Source of the DNA: Pseudoruegeria sp. SK021
Lineage (GTDB): Bacteria > Pseudomonadota > Alphaproteobacteria > Rhodobacterales > Rhodobacteraceae
DNA: 64,000 nucleotides
NCBI RefSeq assembly: GCF_002119405.1
Contig: NZ_MTBG01000016.1
Coordinates: forward strand, 1 to 64,000
Reading direction: 5' to 3'
Shown: positions 16,533-25,151 of the stretch, in pieces
Layout of the letters: every line of letters starts with the position of its first letter
Numbering within the stretch: position 1 is the stretch's first letter
Position numbers and translations under genes: made by a program
Notes under the pieces: generated by a model
Told to the model about the DNA's origin: nothing
What the model saw: the letters and a program-made list of their open reading frames with translations, nothing else
Database searches by the model: none

Positions 16533-17633
16533 TCAAGCTGCGTTCTGTTCTTCCAATGTGGGATAGTCGACATAGCCTTTTTCATCGCCGCCATAGAGCG
16601 TGTCACGGTCCAGATCGCTGAGCGCTGCGTCCTGCTTTAGACGCTCGACCAAGTCCGGGTTGGCAATGAAGGGCCGTCCGAAAGCAACCAAGTCCACCGC
16701 GCCGCTTTCGACCGCATCGATCGCCATGTCGCGGGTATAGCCATTGTTGCCCATATAGATGCCGTTATAGAGGGCGCGTAGGCGGGTGATTTCGTCGCCT
16801 TCGGGGGTGTCGCGCGCGCCGCCCGTTTGTCCTTCCACCAGATGCAGATAGGCAAGGCCGTAATCGTTCAGGCGGGTCACAACGCCTGAGAACAGCGTGA
16901 ACGGGTCGCTGTCACTGACATCGTTCGCGTTCGAAAACGGGCTGAGACGCAAGCCGGTGCGTTTCGCGCCGATTGCATTGGTGACCGCATCCAGAACCTC
17001 GAACAGAAGGCGCATGCGGTTCTCGACCGAGCCACCGTAGGAATCGGTGCGGGTGTTGGAGCCGTCGCGCAGGAACTGGTCGATCAAATACCCGTTGGCC
17101 CCATGGACTTCGACGCCGTCAAACCCGGCGGCCATCGCATTTTGCGCCGCCAGCGCATAGGCCGCGACGATGCTGGGGATCTCGGTCGTCTCAAGGGCAC
17201 GCGGTGTCGAGGTTTCAACGAATTCCTTGCCGTCAAAGGTGCGAGTCGCAGCCGCCATCGCGGACGGCGCGACCGGCGCGGCCCCGTTCGGTTGCAAAGA
17301 CGTGTGGGACACCCGGCCTACGTGCCAAAGCTGAATGACGATCTTGCCGCCCTTGGCATGAACCGCATCGGTGACAGCCTTCCAGCCCGCAATTTGCGCC
17401 GCGCTGTATATGCCGGGCGTCCACGCATAGCCTTTGCCTTCCGGCATGATCTGCGAGGCTTCGGTAATGATCAAACCGGCGCCTGCACGCTGGGAATAGT
17501 ATTCCACATGCATGTCGACCGGCGCATCATCTTCTGGTCGGGCGCGATTGCGCGTCAGAGGGGCCATTACAATGCGGTTGGTAAGCTCGATGGCGCCGAC
17601 GGTCACGGGGGTGAAGATTTTAGGAAGAGACAT
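16533..17633 (-). CDS. nemA: Old-yellow-enzyme family NADH:flavin oxidoreductase (NemA-like)
   Basis: A 366-residue FMN-dependent ene-reductase that reduces electrophilic alkenes, quinones or nitro compounds. The barrel starts MSLPKIFTPVTVGAIELTNR and has MAPLTRNRA near residue 28. The flavin and substrate histidines lie in a GVEVHGANGYLIDQFLRDGS stretch near residue 180, and VAFGRPFIANPDLVERL is near residue 325. The start at 17633 follows GGAG; a TTG four codons earlier is in frame but less likely. It lies 95 bases downstream of a TetR gene on the same strand. A TetR-operator-like site lies 21-37 bases before the start, so induction by its substrates is likely. Confidence 0.92.
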   Translation of the reverse strand: MSLPKIFTPVTVGAIELTNRIVMAPLTRNRARPEDDAPVDMHVEYYSQRAGAGLIITEASQIMPEGKGYAWTPGIYSAAQIAGWKAVTDAVHAKGGKIVIQLWHVGRVSHTSLQPNGAAPVAPSAMAAATRTFDGKEFVETSTPRALETTEIPSIVAAYALAAQNAMAAGFDGVEVHGANGYLIDQFLRDGSNTRTDSYGGSVENRMRLLFEVLDAVTNAIGAKRTGLRLSPFSNANDVSDSDPFTLFSGVVTRLNDYGLAYLHLVEGQTGGARDTPEGDEITRLRALYNGIYMGNNGYTRDMAIDAVESGAVDLVAFGRPFIANPDLVERLKQDAALSDLDRDTLYGGDEKGYVDYPTLEEQNAA

Positions 17634-17653
17634 AGTACACTCCAATAGGGGGG

Positions 17654-17670
17654 AATTCGGGATGATCAGG
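17654..17670. promoter_or_regulatory. Operator-like site upstream of the nemA-like gene
   Basis: AATTCGGGATGATCAGG matches 14 of 17 bases of the palindrome upstream of the TetR gene (18324-18347, read on the other strand), including the TGATCA centre. One half-site is well kept and the other is weak. I infer it is a second binding site of the neighbouring TetR protein. Confidence 0.4.
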
Positions 17671-17728
17671 ATGGTTCCCGGCGACGCTTCCTGAGGCCAG
17701 TCTGGCTCAGCGCCAACGGGGTGTGGTG

Positions 17729-18316
17729 TTATCTGCGGCGGGACAGCAGGGCATAGGCGTGATCGAGCGTCGTTTCGATCTGAGTTGCCGGAAATCCGGC
17801 CTTGCGCAGCGTGACCGTTCCCAATGCGAGGGTGACAAACGTAGATGCCAGCGCGGGTGCATCCGCAGTGCCCAGTCGGGCGAGGGCGGTCGCCAACACA
17901 GTTCCAAGCTGGTCGATATGCTGCCGGCCCAACGCTGCGATTTCTGGGTCATGCGGTGCCAGTTCGGTGATGCAGTTGACCAAAAGACAGCCCTGCGACC
18001 CGCCGCTTGTTTCGGCCAAGGACGAAAGAAGGCGGCGCATGGTGCTTGCGTCCGCTTGATCGGCCATCTGGGTGAACGCGGTCAGACGCTCTGCCGAATA
18101 ATGACGCAGGGCCGCCAGCAGCACATCGCGTTTTGGTCCGAAACAGCCATAGAGGCTGGACCGGCTGATGCCCATGGCCGAGGTCAGATCCTCAACCGAT
18201 GTCGCCTCAAACCCGTTGCGCCAAAAGGTCGTGAGGGCATTCTCTAGGGCGTGGTCCCGGTCAAACCCGCGCGGGCGGCCGGGTTGAGGAGGTGAGGGGC
18301 GGGTTTCGGTTTCCAT
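17729..18316 (-). CDS. TetR-family transcriptional regulator
   Basis: A 195-residue repressor. The helix-turn-helix lies at about residues 22-68 (ALTTFWRNGFEATSVEDLTS, then MGISRSSLYGCFGPKRDVLL). The ligand domain has the TetR_C-type SQGCLLVNCITELAPHDPEI near residue 105, with two cysteines nearby (GCFG, GCLLVNC) that could sense electrophiles. It is upstream of and co-directional with the old-yellow-enzyme gene, the same pairing as NemR-NemA. A 24-base palindrome just upstream of its start suggests autoregulation. Confidence 0.88.
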   Translation of the reverse strand: METETRPSPPQPGRPRGFDRDHALENALTTFWRNGFEATSVEDLTSAMGISRSSLYGCFGPKRDVLLAALRHYSAERLTAFTQMADQADASTMRRLLSSLAETSGGSQGCLLVNCITELAPHDPEIAALGRQHIDQLGTVLATALARLGTADAPALASTFVTLALGTVTLRKAGFPATQIETTLDHAYALLSRRR

Positions 18317-18323
18317 CCCCTCT

Positions 18324-18347
18324 ATTTTGGACTGATCATTCCGAAAT
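18324..18347. promoter_or_regulatory. Palindromic operator upstream of the TetR gene
   Basis: ATTTTGGAC-TGATCA-TTCCGAAAT: nine-base arms agree at seven of nine positions around a perfect TGATCA centre. It lies 7 bases upstream of the TetR start codon, where a bound repressor would block transcription. A related half-site occurs before the downstream reductase gene. Confidence 0.5.
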
Positions 18348-18379
18348 TCAATAACCGGTGACAGATTTTCTCTGGCGGA

Positions 18380-19111
18380 TCAGATTTTAGGCTGATTCAC
18401 CCTGAGGGACAGCGCGGCAGCACTTTCTTTGCGTTCGCTGTATCGCGCGGTCAGATAGTCAGATCGGTCCCGGGTCAGGAGGGTGAATTTCACCAATTCT
18501 TCCATGACGTCGACAAGGCGATCGAAATAGGAGGACGGCCGCATGCGCCCAGCCTCGTCAAATTCTTGAAAGGCTTTCGGCACCGAGGACTGGTTGGGAA
18601 TGGTCAGCATCCGCATCCAGCGGCCGAGGATCCGCATCTGGTTGAGGGCGTTGAAGCTTTGTGAGCCGCCGCTGACCTGCATCAGGGCCAGTGTTTTTCC
18701 TTGGGTCGGACGCACTGCCCCTTGCGATAACGGAATCCAGTCGATCTGCGCCTTCATGATGCCGGTCATTGCCCCATGGCGTTCGGGCGAAGACCAGACC
18801 ATGCCTTCGCTCCACAGCACAAGGTCGCGCAATTCCTGCACTTTCGGGTGGGTGTCGTCGGTGTCATCCGGCAGCGGCAGGCCTGATGGATCGAAAATCC
18901 GGGTCTCAGCGCCGAACCGGGTTAGAAGGCGCGCAGCCTCTTCGGCCATCAGGCGGCTGAACGACCGCGCCCGCAGCGATCCGTACAGCAACAGAATGCG
19001 GGGCGCGTGGTCCGAAACATCTTGGGGCGTTTGCAGCGTGGTGCTGTCGATCGGGCGAAAATGGGCTTCGTCGAGTTGTGGGGTCTCAGTCACGGTGCTG
19101 TCCGCCTTCAT
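18380..19111 (-). CDS. arsH: Arsenical resistance protein ArsH (NADPH-dependent FMN reductase)
   Basis: A 243-residue flavoprotein that oxidises trivalent organoarsenicals. Family motifs: [20 protein letters not shown] near residue 38 (flavin phosphate binding), [20 protein letters not shown] near residue 105, and [20 protein letters not shown] near residue 143. The C-terminal tail with [17 protein letters not shown] is as expected. Its start lies 26 bases inside the end of arsC, so the two are tightly coupled. It is the last gene of arsR-acr3-arsC-arsH. Confidence 0.95.
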   Translation of the reverse strand: MKADSTVTETPQLDEAHFRPIDSTTLQTPQDVSDHAPRILLLYGSLRARSFSRLMAEEAARLLTRFGAETRIFDPSGLPLPDDTDDTHPKVQELRDLVLWSEGMVWSSPERHGAMTGIMKAQIDWIPLSQGAVRPTQGKTLALMQVSGGSQSFNALNQMRILGRWMRMLTIPNQSSVPKAFQEFDEAGRMRPSSYFDRLVDVMEELVKFTLLTRDRSDYLTARYSERKESAAALSLRVNQPKI

Positions 19112-19511
19112 GATTGGGTGGGGTGCCGCCTGCCTCTGATTGCGTCAGGTCGGGCGGCAGGCGGTCCAACAACCCCAGAACGGTGTCGGCGGGACGGCAT
19201 AGGCGCACGCCCTTGGGCGAGCAGACGATGGGGCGATTGACCAATATCGGGTGCGACAGCATCGCGTCGATCAGGGCGTCGTCGCTGACGGACGGTTCCA
19301 GCAGCCCCAGTTCGGCGGCTGGGGAATGGGTGGTCCGAAGTGCCGTGCGAGGGGTCAGATCGGCCGCTGCAAACAATGCTAAAAGCTGTGGCCGGGTCCA
19401 GCCCGCCTCAAGATACTCAATCACAACCGGCGTTTCCCCGGCCGCTTGGATGAGGGCCAGCACGTTGCGCGAGGTGCCGCAGTTTGGGTTGTGGTGGATG
19501 ACGATACTCAT
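19086..19511 (-). CDS. arsC: Arsenate reductase ArsC (glutaredoxin-dependent type)
   Basis: A 141-residue ArsC that reduces arsenate to arsenite with glutathione and glutaredoxin. The catalytic cysteine is in [18 protein letters not shown] at residue 11. The oxyanion-binding arginines appear in [17 protein letters not shown] near residue 95. The start overlaps the acr3 stop by ATGA, and its 3' end overlaps arsH by 26 bases. Its product is expelled by the Acr3 pump encoded just upstream. Confidence 0.95.
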   Translation of the reverse strand: MSIVIHHNPNCGTSRNVLALIQAAGETPVVIEYLEAGWTRPQLLALFAAADLTPRTALRTTHSPAAELGLLEPSVSDDALIDAMLSHPILVNRPIVCSPKGVRLCRPADTVLGLLDRLPPDLTQSEAGGTPPNHEGGQHRD

Positions 19512-20572
19512 GATCTGTGTCCGCTTTCAGGAAACCAGTGCTGGGTTCGGTTGGCAAATGCGACGAGCGACAACATAACCGGAACTTCGACAAGCACGCC
19601 GACCACCGTCGCCAGCGCCGCCCCCGAACCAAGACCGAACAGGCTGATGGCCACGGCCACGGCCAGTTCGAAGAAGTTTGACGTTCCAATCATGGCGCAG
19701 GGGGCCGCCACGTTGAATGGAACCTTCCAAATTCGGGCGGCGAAATAACTTAGGAAGAAGATGCCGTAGGATTGGATCAGCAGGGGTATGGCGATTAGGA
19801 CGATGACCAATGGATTGGTCAGGATGACGTCACCCTGAAAGCCGAACAGCAGGACCACGGTGATCAGTAATCCCATGATCGAGGCCGGTTGCACCTTGGA
19901 TTTGAAGGCATCGACGGCTGCCTCGCCACCACGGCGGATGAGGCGTTGCCGGGTCACAAGCCCAGCCAGGAGCGGCAGCATGACATACAGCCCAACCGAG
20001 AGGATCAAGGTCGCCCACGGCACCACGATATCGGTCACGCCCAGCAATACGGCGACAATGGGGGCGTAGGCAAAGACCATAACCACATCGTTCAGGCTGA
20101 CCTGAACCAGCGTGTAGGTGGCATCGCCGCGGGTCAACGAGGACCAGATAAAGACCATGGCAGTGCAGGGTGCCGCACCAAGCAGGATCACCCCGGCCAA
20201 ATAGGCTTGGGCATCGTCCGGTGGGATCAATCCGGCGAAAATGCCCTTGAAGAATAGCACCCCAAGCGCTGCCATGGTGAACGGTTTGATCAGCCAGTTG
20301 GTCACCAGTGTGATGACCAAGCCCTTTGGCCGTTCACCGATCTTGCGCAGCGATCCAAAATCAACGGCAACCATCATCGGATAGACCATGGCCCAGATTA
20401 GGATGGCGACCGGTAAGTTGACCGAGGCGATCTGCATGGCCGCCAAGGCCGCGAACACGCCGGGGAAGATGTTGCCAAGCAACAGGCCCGCCCCGATGGC
20501 CAACGCCACCCAAATGGAAAGGCCGCGTTCAAAAGCGCCAAGGCCGGCGGGAGGATCGGAAGCGTTACTCAT
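19508..20572 (-). CDS. arsB: Arsenite efflux permease, Acr3 family
   Basis: A 354-residue, roughly ten-helix membrane protein of the Acr3 (not ArsB) type. It has [20 protein letters not shown] near residue 55 and [20 protein letters not shown] near residue 130, which contains the conserved essential cysteine. [20 protein letters not shown] is near residue 300. I start it at 20572 ([12 protein letters not shown]); the open frame's 56-codon extension overlaps arsR and is not family-like. It follows arsR and leads into arsC with an ATGA overlap. It often carries the symbol acr3. Confidence 0.94.
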   Translation of the reverse strand: MSNASDPPAGLGAFERGLSIWVALAIGAGLLLGNIFPGVFAALAAMQIASVNLPVAILIWAMVYPMMVAVDFGSLRKIGERPKGLVITLVTNWLIKPFTMAALGVLFFKGIFAGLIPPDDAQAYLAGVILLGAAPCTAMVFIWSSLTRGDATYTLVQVSLNDVVMVFAYAPIVAVLLGVTDIVVPWATLILSVGLYVMLPLLAGLVTRQRLIRRGGEAAVDAFKSKVQPASIMGLLITVVLLFGFQGDVILTNPLVIVLIAIPLLIQSYGIFFLSYFAARIWKVPFNVAAPCAMIGTSNFFELAVAVAISLFGLGSGAALATVVGVLVEVPVMLSLVAFANRTQHWFPESGHRS

Positions 20573-20625
20573 ACGCGCATCTTTCTGGTCGACGTCAACA
20601 GGTGGGCGAGGGGCGGGATCCCCGA

Positions 20626-21009
20626 TCAATGGTCGACCGGGGGCGTCAGGGGACGCGGCGGCGCGGTCTTTCCGACCGAGCAGGAACAGGCGATCTGGTC
20701 GATCAGCGGCTGGCACAGTTCGGCTTGGCCGCCGCAGCAATCTTCGACCAAGAAGGCCAGAAGCCCGCCAACCCCGTCCATATCGGCGAAATACCGAATG
20801 GTGCGGCCCTGCCGTTCTTTGCGGACCAATCCGGATTGGATCAGCACCGAAAGATTGGCCGACATCGTGTTCTGGCGGGCCGTCAGCGCTGCGCCAATCT
20901 CGCCTGCGATCATGCCGGTCTCTCCGGCCTTGATCAGCAACCGAAACGCATCCAACCGCATGGGTTGGCTGAGGCAGGCGAAGGCCGAGAGGGCAGTTAA
21001 TCTATCCAT
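20626..21009 (-). CDS. arsR: ArsR/SmtB-family arsenic-responsive repressor
   Basis: A 127-residue winged-helix repressor: [20 protein letters not shown] near residue 10, then a recognition helix region [20 protein letters not shown] near residue 45 and the wing [15 protein letters not shown]. The arsenite-binding cysteines are probably the CC of EDCCGGQ near residue 90, with CSC near residue 110. They are not in the alpha-3 helix as in the E. coli plasmid type, so this is a C-terminal-cysteine ArsR as found in many alphaproteobacteria. It leads the ars operon. A perfect inverted repeat covers its own start codon. Confidence 0.93.
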   Translation of the reverse strand: MDRLTALSAFACLSQPMRLDAFRLLIKAGETGMIAGEIGAALTARQNTMSANLSVLIQSGLVRKERQGRTIRYFADMDGVGGLLAFLVEDCCGGQAELCQPLIDQIACSCSVGKTAPPRPLTPPVDH

Positions 21010-21028
21010 AATTCATGATGTATGGATA
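21003..21028. promoter_or_regulatory. Inverted-repeat operator over the arsR start
   Basis: TATCCATA (21003-21010) and TATGGATA (21021-21028) are perfect 8-base inverted arms separated by 10 bases. The arsR ATG (complement of 21007-21009) lies inside the proximal arm. The layout fits an ArsR-dimer site that autoregulates the operon, though its overlap with the initiation codon is unusual. Confidence 0.5.
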
Positions 21029-21282
21029 TGTTGTGTGCCGGTCAACCCCCAGCTTGATGCAGCCGCCGACCAGCAAGACGATATCGATCCAAGCGCACGG
21101 CGGTGTTGCACACCCGGATAAAGGGGGCGTGCCAGATCGTGACGAATTGCGCGGTCGGCGTCCGCATTTTCCGGTGTCGCAATTCTGTAACGAAACGCCG
21201 GGTATGCCTTGACTGCGCTGGTCAGACTTGCGCAGGTTCAGGCATAACCGCGAAAAAATGGCGGAATTCACGGGAGGAAGAA

Positions 21283-22572
21283 ATGTTGGGATGCACGTCA
21301 CGTCTGAGGAAGCTCGCGCTTGGGTCGGCCTCACTGTTGTGCTTTGGTGCCTCGGGGCCCGCATTCGCCGTTGATCTGGACATGATGGTCAGCGACGTCG
21401 ACGGCAAGGCTGGGATCATCGAAGAGTTCGTCAATCGCTACAAAGAAATTGAACCCGACGTCAATATCCGGATGAATCTGGTTGGCTACAGCGTGATCCG
21501 CGAACAGCTTCCCAGTCAATTAGAGGCCGGTGTCGGCCCTGATCTGGCGTTCGTGACCAATCTGGGGGCGTTGCAGCCGTATTACGTCGATCTGACCCCC
21601 TACGTGGATGCTGCGGTTTGGGAAGAGGCTTATGGCAATGTGTTGCCGTGGTATCGCGCCGGGCAGGCGGAAGGGATTTACGGGTTCCACACCGAAATGA
21701 CCGCGACCGGACCCTATGCCAACCTGACGATGTTCGATGAAGCCGAGGTTGAGCTGCCACCCCCCGGATCCTCGTGGGAGGATTGGGCTGAGGCAACACA
21801 GGCTGTCATGGACAATGCCGGGGCATATGCCGGAATGGTCATGGACCGCTCGGGGCACCGTTTTGCTGGTCCGGCCATGTCCTATGGCGCACAATATTTC
21901 GATGCTGACGGGAACATCGTTGTCGATGACGGGTTCCAGACCTTCGCGCAGATGATGGTCGACTGGCACGCAAGCGGCCTGATGCCACCCGACATCTGGC
22001 CTGCGGTTTCCGGGTCGAAATATGCCAATGGCAATGAGATGTTTTTTGGGCAGGATGTGCCGTTCTACATGTCGGGCTCTTGGAACGTTGCCAATGTGCA
22101 AAGCAGTGTCGGGGACAAGTTCGATTGGGCGGTGGTTCCGGCGCCCTGCGGTCCCGAAGGCTGTGGCGTGATGCCGGGCGGAACCGGTCTGGTGTCGTTT
22201 CAAAGCGGTGATGCCGCGCAAGAAGGCGCAGCGGCAAAGTTCGTGGCGTGGATGGGCGCCTATGATAACGCCAAGGAATGGTATGGACGGACCTTCGCCA
22301 TTCCGGCCAATGCGCAAATTCAAGACGAAGGCATCGATTATACCGCATACGGCGCGACCGAGGCCGTTTCCGAAGGGTTGAACACCTTCGCCGCATCCGT
22401 TGCGGTCGCCGCCGAGGAAACGCCGCAGGCTTTTGAATTGCAGGGCAGCCCGTTCAATTTCGTGATCTACAATGCCACGACGCAATATCTTGCGGGGGTC
22501 ATGAACGGGGAATTGACGATGGATGAAGCGCTGGACAAAATTTCAGCCGAGCTGACGGAAAACGCCCGTTAA
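21283..22572 (+). CDS. Sugar ABC transporter substrate-binding protein
   Basis: A 429-residue family-1 extracellular solute-binding protein with a signal peptide (residues about 1-29, LALGSASLLCFGASGPAFA). After it come VDLDMMVSDVDGKAGIIEEF and the family's FVNRYKEIEPDVNIRMNLVG. GPDLAFVTNLGALQPYY and PFYMSGSWNVANV are typical of MalE/UgpB relatives. The start at 21283 follows GGGAGGAAG; the frame extends 60 codons upstream without coding character. It begins a seven-gene operon of permeases, ATPase and three dehydrogenases. A hairpin just after its stop probably favours its higher expression. The ligand is unknown. Confidence 0.92.
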   Translation: MLGCTSRLRKLALGSASLLCFGASGPAFAVDLDMMVSDVDGKAGIIEEFVNRYKEIEPDVNIRMNLVGYSVIREQLPSQLEAGVGPDLAFVTNLGALQPYYVDLTPYVDAAVWEEAYGNVLPWYRAGQAEGIYGFHTEMTATGPYANLTMFDEAEVELPPPGSSWEDWAEATQAVMDNAGAYAGMVMDRSGHRFAGPAMSYGAQYFDADGNIVVDDGFQTFAQMMVDWHASGLMPPDIWPAVSGSKYANGNEMFFGQDVPFYMSGSWNVANVQSSVGDKFDWAVVPAPCGPEGCGVMPGGTGLVSFQSGDAAQEGAAAKFVAWMGAYDNAKEWYGRTFAIPANAQIQDEGIDYTAYGATEAVSEGLNTFAASVAVAAEETPQAFELQGSPFNFVIYNATTQYLAGVMNGELTMDEALDKISAELTENAR

Positions 22573-22590
22573 GTCCCGATCTTGAAGTCG

Positions 22591-22615
22591 TCCGAAGGTC
22601 CTTGAGGCCTTCGGA
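22591..22615 (+). terminator. Hairpin between substrate-binding and permease genes
   Basis: TCCGAAGG and CCTTCGGA form a perfect 8-base stem around a 9-base loop, 19 bases after the substrate-binding-protein stop, followed by a short T stretch. Such structures stabilise the upstream mRNA and partly terminate, giving excess binding protein. The same arrangement recurs in the second transporter of this island. Confidence 0.6.
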
Positions 22616-22636
22616 TTTGCAATGCGAGGTTGGGCG

Positions 22637-24070
22637 ATGGCGCCGGCTGCACTTTTGCTTTACGCGATCTGCCTGTTGTGGATCGTCGGTGGCTCTGTCT
22701 GGCTGCTGGCGCGTCGACGGTATGGGGTGCGCAACGTCGGCGAATTCGCCATGGATCTGCTGGGTTTTCCGGTTGAGATCGCCCAAAGCCTCTGGGGACG
22801 CAGCGGGGTTCCCTATGCGTTCCTGTTGCCCAATATGATGATTTTCGGCTTTTTTACCTTCGCGCCGATGCTGCTGAATTTCTGGGTCTCGCTGACCGGC
22901 GGCGATTCAATCGCGCTGTTGTCCCGGCCCTTCATTGGCATCGCGAACTACCGCGATATTTTCAATTGTTCTGACATGCTGGTGCCAAAAACCTGCAGCA
23001 ATGCCGGGTTCACCTTTTGGACCGGCATGTTCAACACGCTGTTCTTTGTGTTGATTCAGGTGCCCGTCATGTGCGCCGTGGCCCTGATTACGGCTTTGGT
23101 TGTGAATAAATCGCTGTCGGGGCGCGGGTTCTGGCGCGCGATGTTCTTTTATCCGGTGATGCTGTCGCCGGTGGTGATCGCAAATATCTGGAAGTGGATC
23201 CTGAACCGGAAGGGCATTCTGAATGCCGGTCTGGACAACAGTGCCGAGACGGTGACGGCATTGGCCGGGATGGCGGGTTTCGACATTTTCGCGACCATTC
23301 TGTTCGCCGTCCTGCTGCTGATTTGCAGTGAGCGGGCGTTGCGCGCGGGGGCTGAGCCTTCCATGTTATGGGCCGCGCTGTTTTCCCTGTTGTTTGTGGC
23401 GGTCGTCGTCTGGGCCGATCCGCTGCAATTGATCTGGCAGACCGATACCCGCCTCAGCCTCTATCCGGCGCTGATCCTTGCCGGGGGGCTGTTATGGCTG
23501 GTGTCGACTGGGCGGCGGTTGGCGCGGGCGGCGATCGTGGGGCTGGGGGTGGTTGCGGTGTTGTTGCTGCTGACCATTCAGTTCGATGCGGTCTTTGATT
23601 TCAGCGATTTCCGGCCGGTGAACTGGTTGGTGACGCCGCGCACCGGTTGGCCGTTCTTCTGGCTGATCTTTGTATTCACCTGGTCGCATATGGGTTTCTA
23701 TATGCTGATCCTGCTGGCCGGGCTTCAGGCGATCCCGTCGGATCTGTATGAAGCGGCCAAAATGGATGCGGCGCGGCCATTGCGGGTGTTCTTTCGGATC
23801 ACCCTGCCGCTGGTTATGCCGACCTTCACCGTCGTGCTGGTCTTGTGCCTGATCCGCAGCTTTCAGGTCTTCGATGAGGTTTGGCTGCTGACCGGCGGGG
23901 GGCCGGGGCGCGAAACCTTCATGGTGGTCCAGAACATTTTCGAAGTGGCGTTCGCGTCGGACAACCCAGATTATGGCGAAGCAGCGGCTGGGTCGGTGCT
24001 GATGGCAGTGGTGATCGCGGTGTTCACCTTCTTCCAGTTGTTCGTCACCCGTCGCCAGTCGGAGTTCTGA
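22637..24070 (+). CDS. Sugar ABC transporter permease, MalF-like, with an inserted membrane region
   Basis: A 477-residue permease, longer than the usual 290-320 residues. An N-terminal helix (about 5-27) and a first core block (LLPNMMIFGFFTFAPMLLNF) precede SGRGFWRAMFFYPVMLSPVV near residue 160. A segment of about 130 residues (roughly 200-335) with several extra hydrophobic helices is then inserted. After it the permease resumes with the EAA loop DLYEAAKMDAARPLRVFFRI. I prefer the ATG at 22637 (GAGG seven bases before) to the one at 22622. It pairs with the downstream MalG-like permease. Confidence 0.9.
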   Translation: MAPAALLLYAICLLWIVGGSVWLLARRRYGVRNVGEFAMDLLGFPVEIAQSLWGRSGVPYAFLLPNMMIFGFFTFAPMLLNFWVSLTGGDSIALLSRPFIGIANYRDIFNCSDMLVPKTCSNAGFTFWTGMFNTLFFVLIQVPVMCAVALITALVVNKSLSGRGFWRAMFFYPVMLSPVVIANIWKWILNRKGILNAGLDNSAETVTALAGMAGFDIFATILFAVLLLICSERALRAGAEPSMLWAALFSLLFVAVVVWADPLQLIWQTDTRLSLYPALILAGGLLWLVSTGRRLARAAIVGLGVVAVLLLLTIQFDAVFDFSDFRPVNWLVTPRTGWPFFWLIFVFTWSHMGFYMLILLAGLQAIPSDLYEAAKMDAARPLRVFFRITLPLVMPTFTVVLVLCLIRSFQVFDEVWLLTGGGPGRETFMVVQNIFEVAFASDNPDYGEAAAGSVLMAVVIAVFTFFQLFVTRRQSEF

Positions 24071-24071
24071 T

Positions 24072-25151
24072 ATGACCCGCATCGTCACGTTTCTGACCAG
24101 AACCAAGGGCTCTGCCGACAAGGCGCACCGCTTTGGCGCACAAGATTATCTGGCTTATGGCTATCTTCTGCTGGGGGTGTTGATCATCCTCATCCCGGTG
24201 TCATGGACCTTGCTCAGCTCGATCAAATCCGAAGAGGCGCTAAGCGGGTTCGATACGCGCCTGTTGCCCTATAGCCAGATCGTGAAAGACATTCCCGGCA
24301 TTGGCGAGAAACCGATCTACACCCTGACCGAGGATGGCCAAACCCAAGAGGTCTTTAAGCAGGGGCCGACCCGACGAGTGACCGAGGTGTCACCGGTGGC
24401 CAATCCTGAGACCATCCTAGAGGTGCCCCGCACCGAATTGAAACCGTCCGAGGAAATCCGGATTGCCACTGAAAATTACCTCAATCCCCTGCTGCAACGG
24501 GGCGATCAGAAGTATTTTAATTTCAATCTGCTGCTTTGGAATACGGTCTTTGTCACGGTCACGGCGACACTGATCACCCTGCTGATCAACTCTATGGCGG
24601 CGTTCGCCCTGTCGAAATATCGGTTCCGGGGGCGGTTGACCTGCACCATTCTAATCATCGCCACGTTGTTGATCCCGTCGACGATCATCCTTGTGTCGCT
24701 GTTTTTCGTTGTCTGGTCCTTTGGCATCTTCGGCTCGCTCTGGGGGGTGATCATCCCTGCGGCGGCGACCCCCACGGGGGTGTTTTTGCTGCGGCAGTAT
24801 ATGCTGACCATCCCCGATGAATTGCTAGAGGCCGCCCGGATGGATGCGGCCTCGGAATGGCGGATCTATTGGCGCATCGTGTTGCCTTTATCGCTTCCTG
24901 CCTTGTCGGTTCTGGCGATCTTGTCGGTGATCTGGCGCTGGAATGACTTTCTGTGGCCGCTGATTGTTCTGATCTCGGACCCCAGCCAGCACACCATTCA
25001 GATCGGATTGACGACCTTCTCGGGCGAGTTCAATACCGACCAGAACTATATTCTGGCGATGACCGTGGTCTCGCTGATCCCGGTGACGCTGGTCTTTGTC
25101 TGGCTGCAACGCTTCATCACAACCGGCATTGCCACGACGGGGCTGAAATGA
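24072..25151 (+). CDS. Sugar ABC transporter permease, MalG-like, with extended periplasmic loop
   Basis: A 359-residue MalG-type permease. The first helix is LAYGYLLLGVLIILIPVSWT (about 27-46). A loop of roughly 110 residues follows before the second helix, where relatives have about 30; it contains PIYTLTEDGQTQEVFKQGPT. The EAA loop is ELLEAARMDAASEWRIYWRI near residue 250. It starts 1 base after the first permease gene and ends inside the ATPase start (ATGA overlap). Together with the enlarged MalF-like partner it forms an unusually bulky translocation pore. Confidence 0.9.
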   Translation: MTRIVTFLTRTKGSADKAHRFGAQDYLAYGYLLLGVLIILIPVSWTLLSSIKSEEALSGFDTRLLPYSQIVKDIPGIGEKPIYTLTEDGQTQEVFKQGPTRRVTEVSPVANPETILEVPRTELKPSEEIRIATENYLNPLLQRGDQKYFNFNLLLWNTVFVTVTATLITLLINSMAAFALSKYRFRGRLTCTILIIATLLIPSTIILVSLFFVVWSFGIFGSLWGVIIPAAATPTGVFLLRQYMLTIPDELLEAARMDAASEWRIYWRIVLPLSLPALSVLAILSVIWRWNDFLWPLIVLISDPSQHTIQIGLTTFSGEFNTDQNYILAMTVVSLIPVTLVFVWLQRFITTGIATTGLK

